Origin: Parasponia andersonii
Lineage: Eukaryota > Streptophyta > Magnoliopsida > Rosales > Cannabaceae
Length of the DNA stretch: 64,000 nucleotides
Assembly (NCBI GenBank): GCA_002914805.1
Contig: JXTB01000122.1
Coordinates: 206,530 to 270,529 of the forward strand
Reading direction: 5' to 3'
In this document: positions 62,202-64,000 of the stretch, in pieces
How the letters are laid out: every line of letters begins with the position of its first letter
Position numbering within the stretch: the stretch's first letter is position 1
The notes under the pieces: model-generated
What the model saw: the letters and a program-made list of their open reading frames with translations, nothing else
Database searches by the model: none
What the model was told of the DNA's origin: nothing
Translations under genes and position numbers: made by a program

Positions 62202-63485
62202 CCAAGTCCTATTTTTTCCTTCATATTTGGGCATGTAGATAGGGATGGCCAGGTGTTATCCTGCATTGAAGGAATGGTTCATACTAGTCGGCCCTTTCAA
62301 TAAACAGCACGTAGAAGCTATATAATGTAACTTTCTTTTTCCATTGAATAGTATCCCTTGAATCCATGGACTTCATATTTAGAGGGTAAATTAGAAGAAA
62401 TTTTGATTGAACTGCCCTCTTATTTAGTGGGAAGGAAGAAACATAGCAATATATTCGGTTGAGTTTAAAAGAACATCTGACGTAGCACTAAATTGGTGAG
62501 GTCAGCGATCGCATTGTCTAGAAGAGAACTCTCTAAAAGGCACCCTATCCTTAATCCTTTAACAAGAACTGAATACCTTGAATATTGAACGACTTTGTTT
62601 TTTAGGTGAACATGCAAAATATTCAATTGGAATGTGAGAATTTCCAACAAAATAAGTTAAATTATTCGTCCCTAATATGAACTTTGGTTAAATCTTCTGC
62701 TGCTTTATTCATTTCAAGATGGGCATGCTTAATTAAAACACTAGGAAAAAATAACAATAAATAAAATGCATCGAACAACCAATATGGACCAAACTCTGAA
62801 TAAAAAATGGATTCGATTCCAAAGCCCAAAGATTTTAGGTAACATCTCTAGTCCATGTGATGCCAAGAAAATTTAATTTACAATAGAACAACTTTTCCAT
62901 GTGATGATTTCCATCTCAATACAGAAAACAACTTTTAACTTGCTCCATCATGGCTCCCCTCGTTATCTATAAATAGACCCATGTCCAGATTTGACGGGGA
63001 TACAAGAAGAGACATATGGATTGTTGAACAGCCAATGGGATCTAAAAAATTGCAATCTTCAATTTTGGAAGTTAATGTCTATGAATCAGCCAAAACTGAA
63101 CCAGACAAAACTAATTTACGTATGTACAAACCAACAAACCTATGTACGAGAGAGAGAGAGAGAGAGAGAGAAACAATAAAAAGAGTGAGAAATAAAACGT
63201 TTACGAGGCTAATTAATCGGGAGAAAAATGTGCAACATCTTGAACGGCTTATAGCCAACCCTGGTTTACATAGTCCACATTGACAGTTAGACTTGGGCCG
63301 TTATTAACGTCAAATTTACATCCTTGAGTTTGATCATAACTTCTTCCCCTCCCTCTTTCTCATCCCCATGTTTTGATTCTTCAGCTGGATCTTCTTTTCT
63401 ACCCTTTTTGCCCCCCTCTGAGGCAGAAAAAGGAGAGGCCTCATCACACAAAAAGGCTCCAAGGGTAAGCCATAAGTCTTTAACC
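62202..63485. promoter_or_regulatory. upstream region of the CHX gene
   Basis: A TATAAATA box at 62968-62975 is the best promoter candidate; a GA microsatellite (63149-63170) would lie in the leader. The distance from the TATA box to the ATG (about 0.5 kb) allows a long or spliced leader. Two-strand frames at 63287-63860 are mostly shadows of the CHX exon. No further gene is seen. Confidence 0.4.
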
Positions 63486-64000
63486 ATGGAATCGAATGCT
63501 ATGGAACCCAAACTTGAGATAAAATCATATGCGACTAATCGATTGAAAGACTGGAAGAATTTCACGACCGTTTGCACAGCCTTGGAAAGAATGTATGCGC
63601 AGGGATCGTTCTTACAACAGAATCCTCTCAGCTTTGCATTCCCTCTTCTGCTCATGCAATTGTCTCTCGCGTCGGGTACTGCCCTCTTGACTTCTTTGCT
63701 CCTCAAGCCTCTGCAACAATCCCTCATTGTGGCACAAACTTTGGTAAGTTTTTCTAAAATCAAAATTAACAAAAACCCATCTTTCAGAATGACTTGAATC
63801 TCTCAAAACTTTACGTCGATTTGTTTGTGAATCACCAGGGTGGTTTAATACTAGGACCATCGGGTCTAGGCCGGATTGATGCTTTTACCATAAATTTCTT
63901 CCCAGTCAGAAGTTTCGTACTGCTCGATATCCTGTCCTCGTTTGGATTTATGTTGTGCTTTTTCCTCATTGGAGTGCAGACAGATCCATGTGTATTAAAG
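63486..64000 (+). CDS. cation/H+ antiporter, CHX family (5' part, cut by window edge)
   Basis: Exon 1 63486-63743 and exon 2 from 63839 join in phase 0 across a 95-bp GT-AG intron and remain open to the window end: 140 codons so far, of about 800 expected. I chose ATG 63486 (MESNAMEPKLEIKSYATNRL); upstream sequence in frame has no ATG and is Ser/Pro-rich. The start of the Na+/H+ exchanger domain is clear: NPLSFAFPLLLMQLSLASG (first membrane helix), LLKPLQQSLIVAQTLGGLIL, then GPSGLGR, the family hallmark, and SFGFMLCFFLIGVQTDP. CHX proteins exchange K+ or Na+ for H+ at endomembranes or the plasma membrane. The variant QTDP, in place of ELD in CHX17-20, suggests a divergent subgroup. Confidence 0.9.

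Overview
The window is nuclear DNA from a eudicot plant. The genes have many short introns with GT-AG borders, the spacers are AT-rich, and every confident protein is plant-type: a GRAS factor, a BAHD acyltransferase, ARP2, an EXA1-type GYF protein and a CHX antiporter. The GRAS gene looks like RAM1, a gene kept by hosts of arbuscular mycorrhiza and lost in Brassicaceae, so a mycorrhizal, non-Brassicaceae host is likely. I cannot name the species. All functions are read from protein motifs and exon joins, not from searches.

Positions 1 to about 31.4 kb are the gene-rich half. In order: a possible last exon of an unknown gene (65-333, minus); a RAM1-like GRAS gene (1851-4304, minus, 2 exons, 712 aa) with about 4.5 kb of upstream spacer holding a 30-codon ORF and a phosphate-response-like palindrome; a secreted Ole e 1-like protein (8784-9396, plus); an omega-hydroxypalmitate feruloyltransferase-like BAHD enzyme (10840-12273, minus); ARP2 (14035-17699, minus, 15 exons, 389 aa); ribosomal protein eL8/L7a (20164-22390, plus, 7 exons, 256 aa) with site II and telo-box promoter elements; and an EXA1-type GYF-domain translational regulator (24471-31379, plus, 11 exons, 1685 aa). 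These genes are not functionally linked; the order looks like ordinary eudicot gene space.

Positions 31.4 to about 62 kb are repeat-rich. They hold a decayed flotillin copy, a truncated Ty3/gypsy element with a long 5' LTR, an inverted partial copy of that LTR bracketed by a 580-bp direct duplication, a solo LTR with a 5-bp target duplication, SINE-like and foldback elements, and AT microsatellites. The most striking item is a complete-ended Mutator-like element (51674-57705) with a perfect 9-bp target duplication. It carries relics of a FAR1-type/MULE transposase joined to an OTU protease, plus fragments of what look like two host genes: a dehydroquinate dehydratase exon and an F-box-associated domain.

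The right end holds a short CHX relic (62103-62201) and the 5' part of a CHX-family cation/H+ antiporter (63486 to the window edge). An 11-base N gap lies at 36609-36619.
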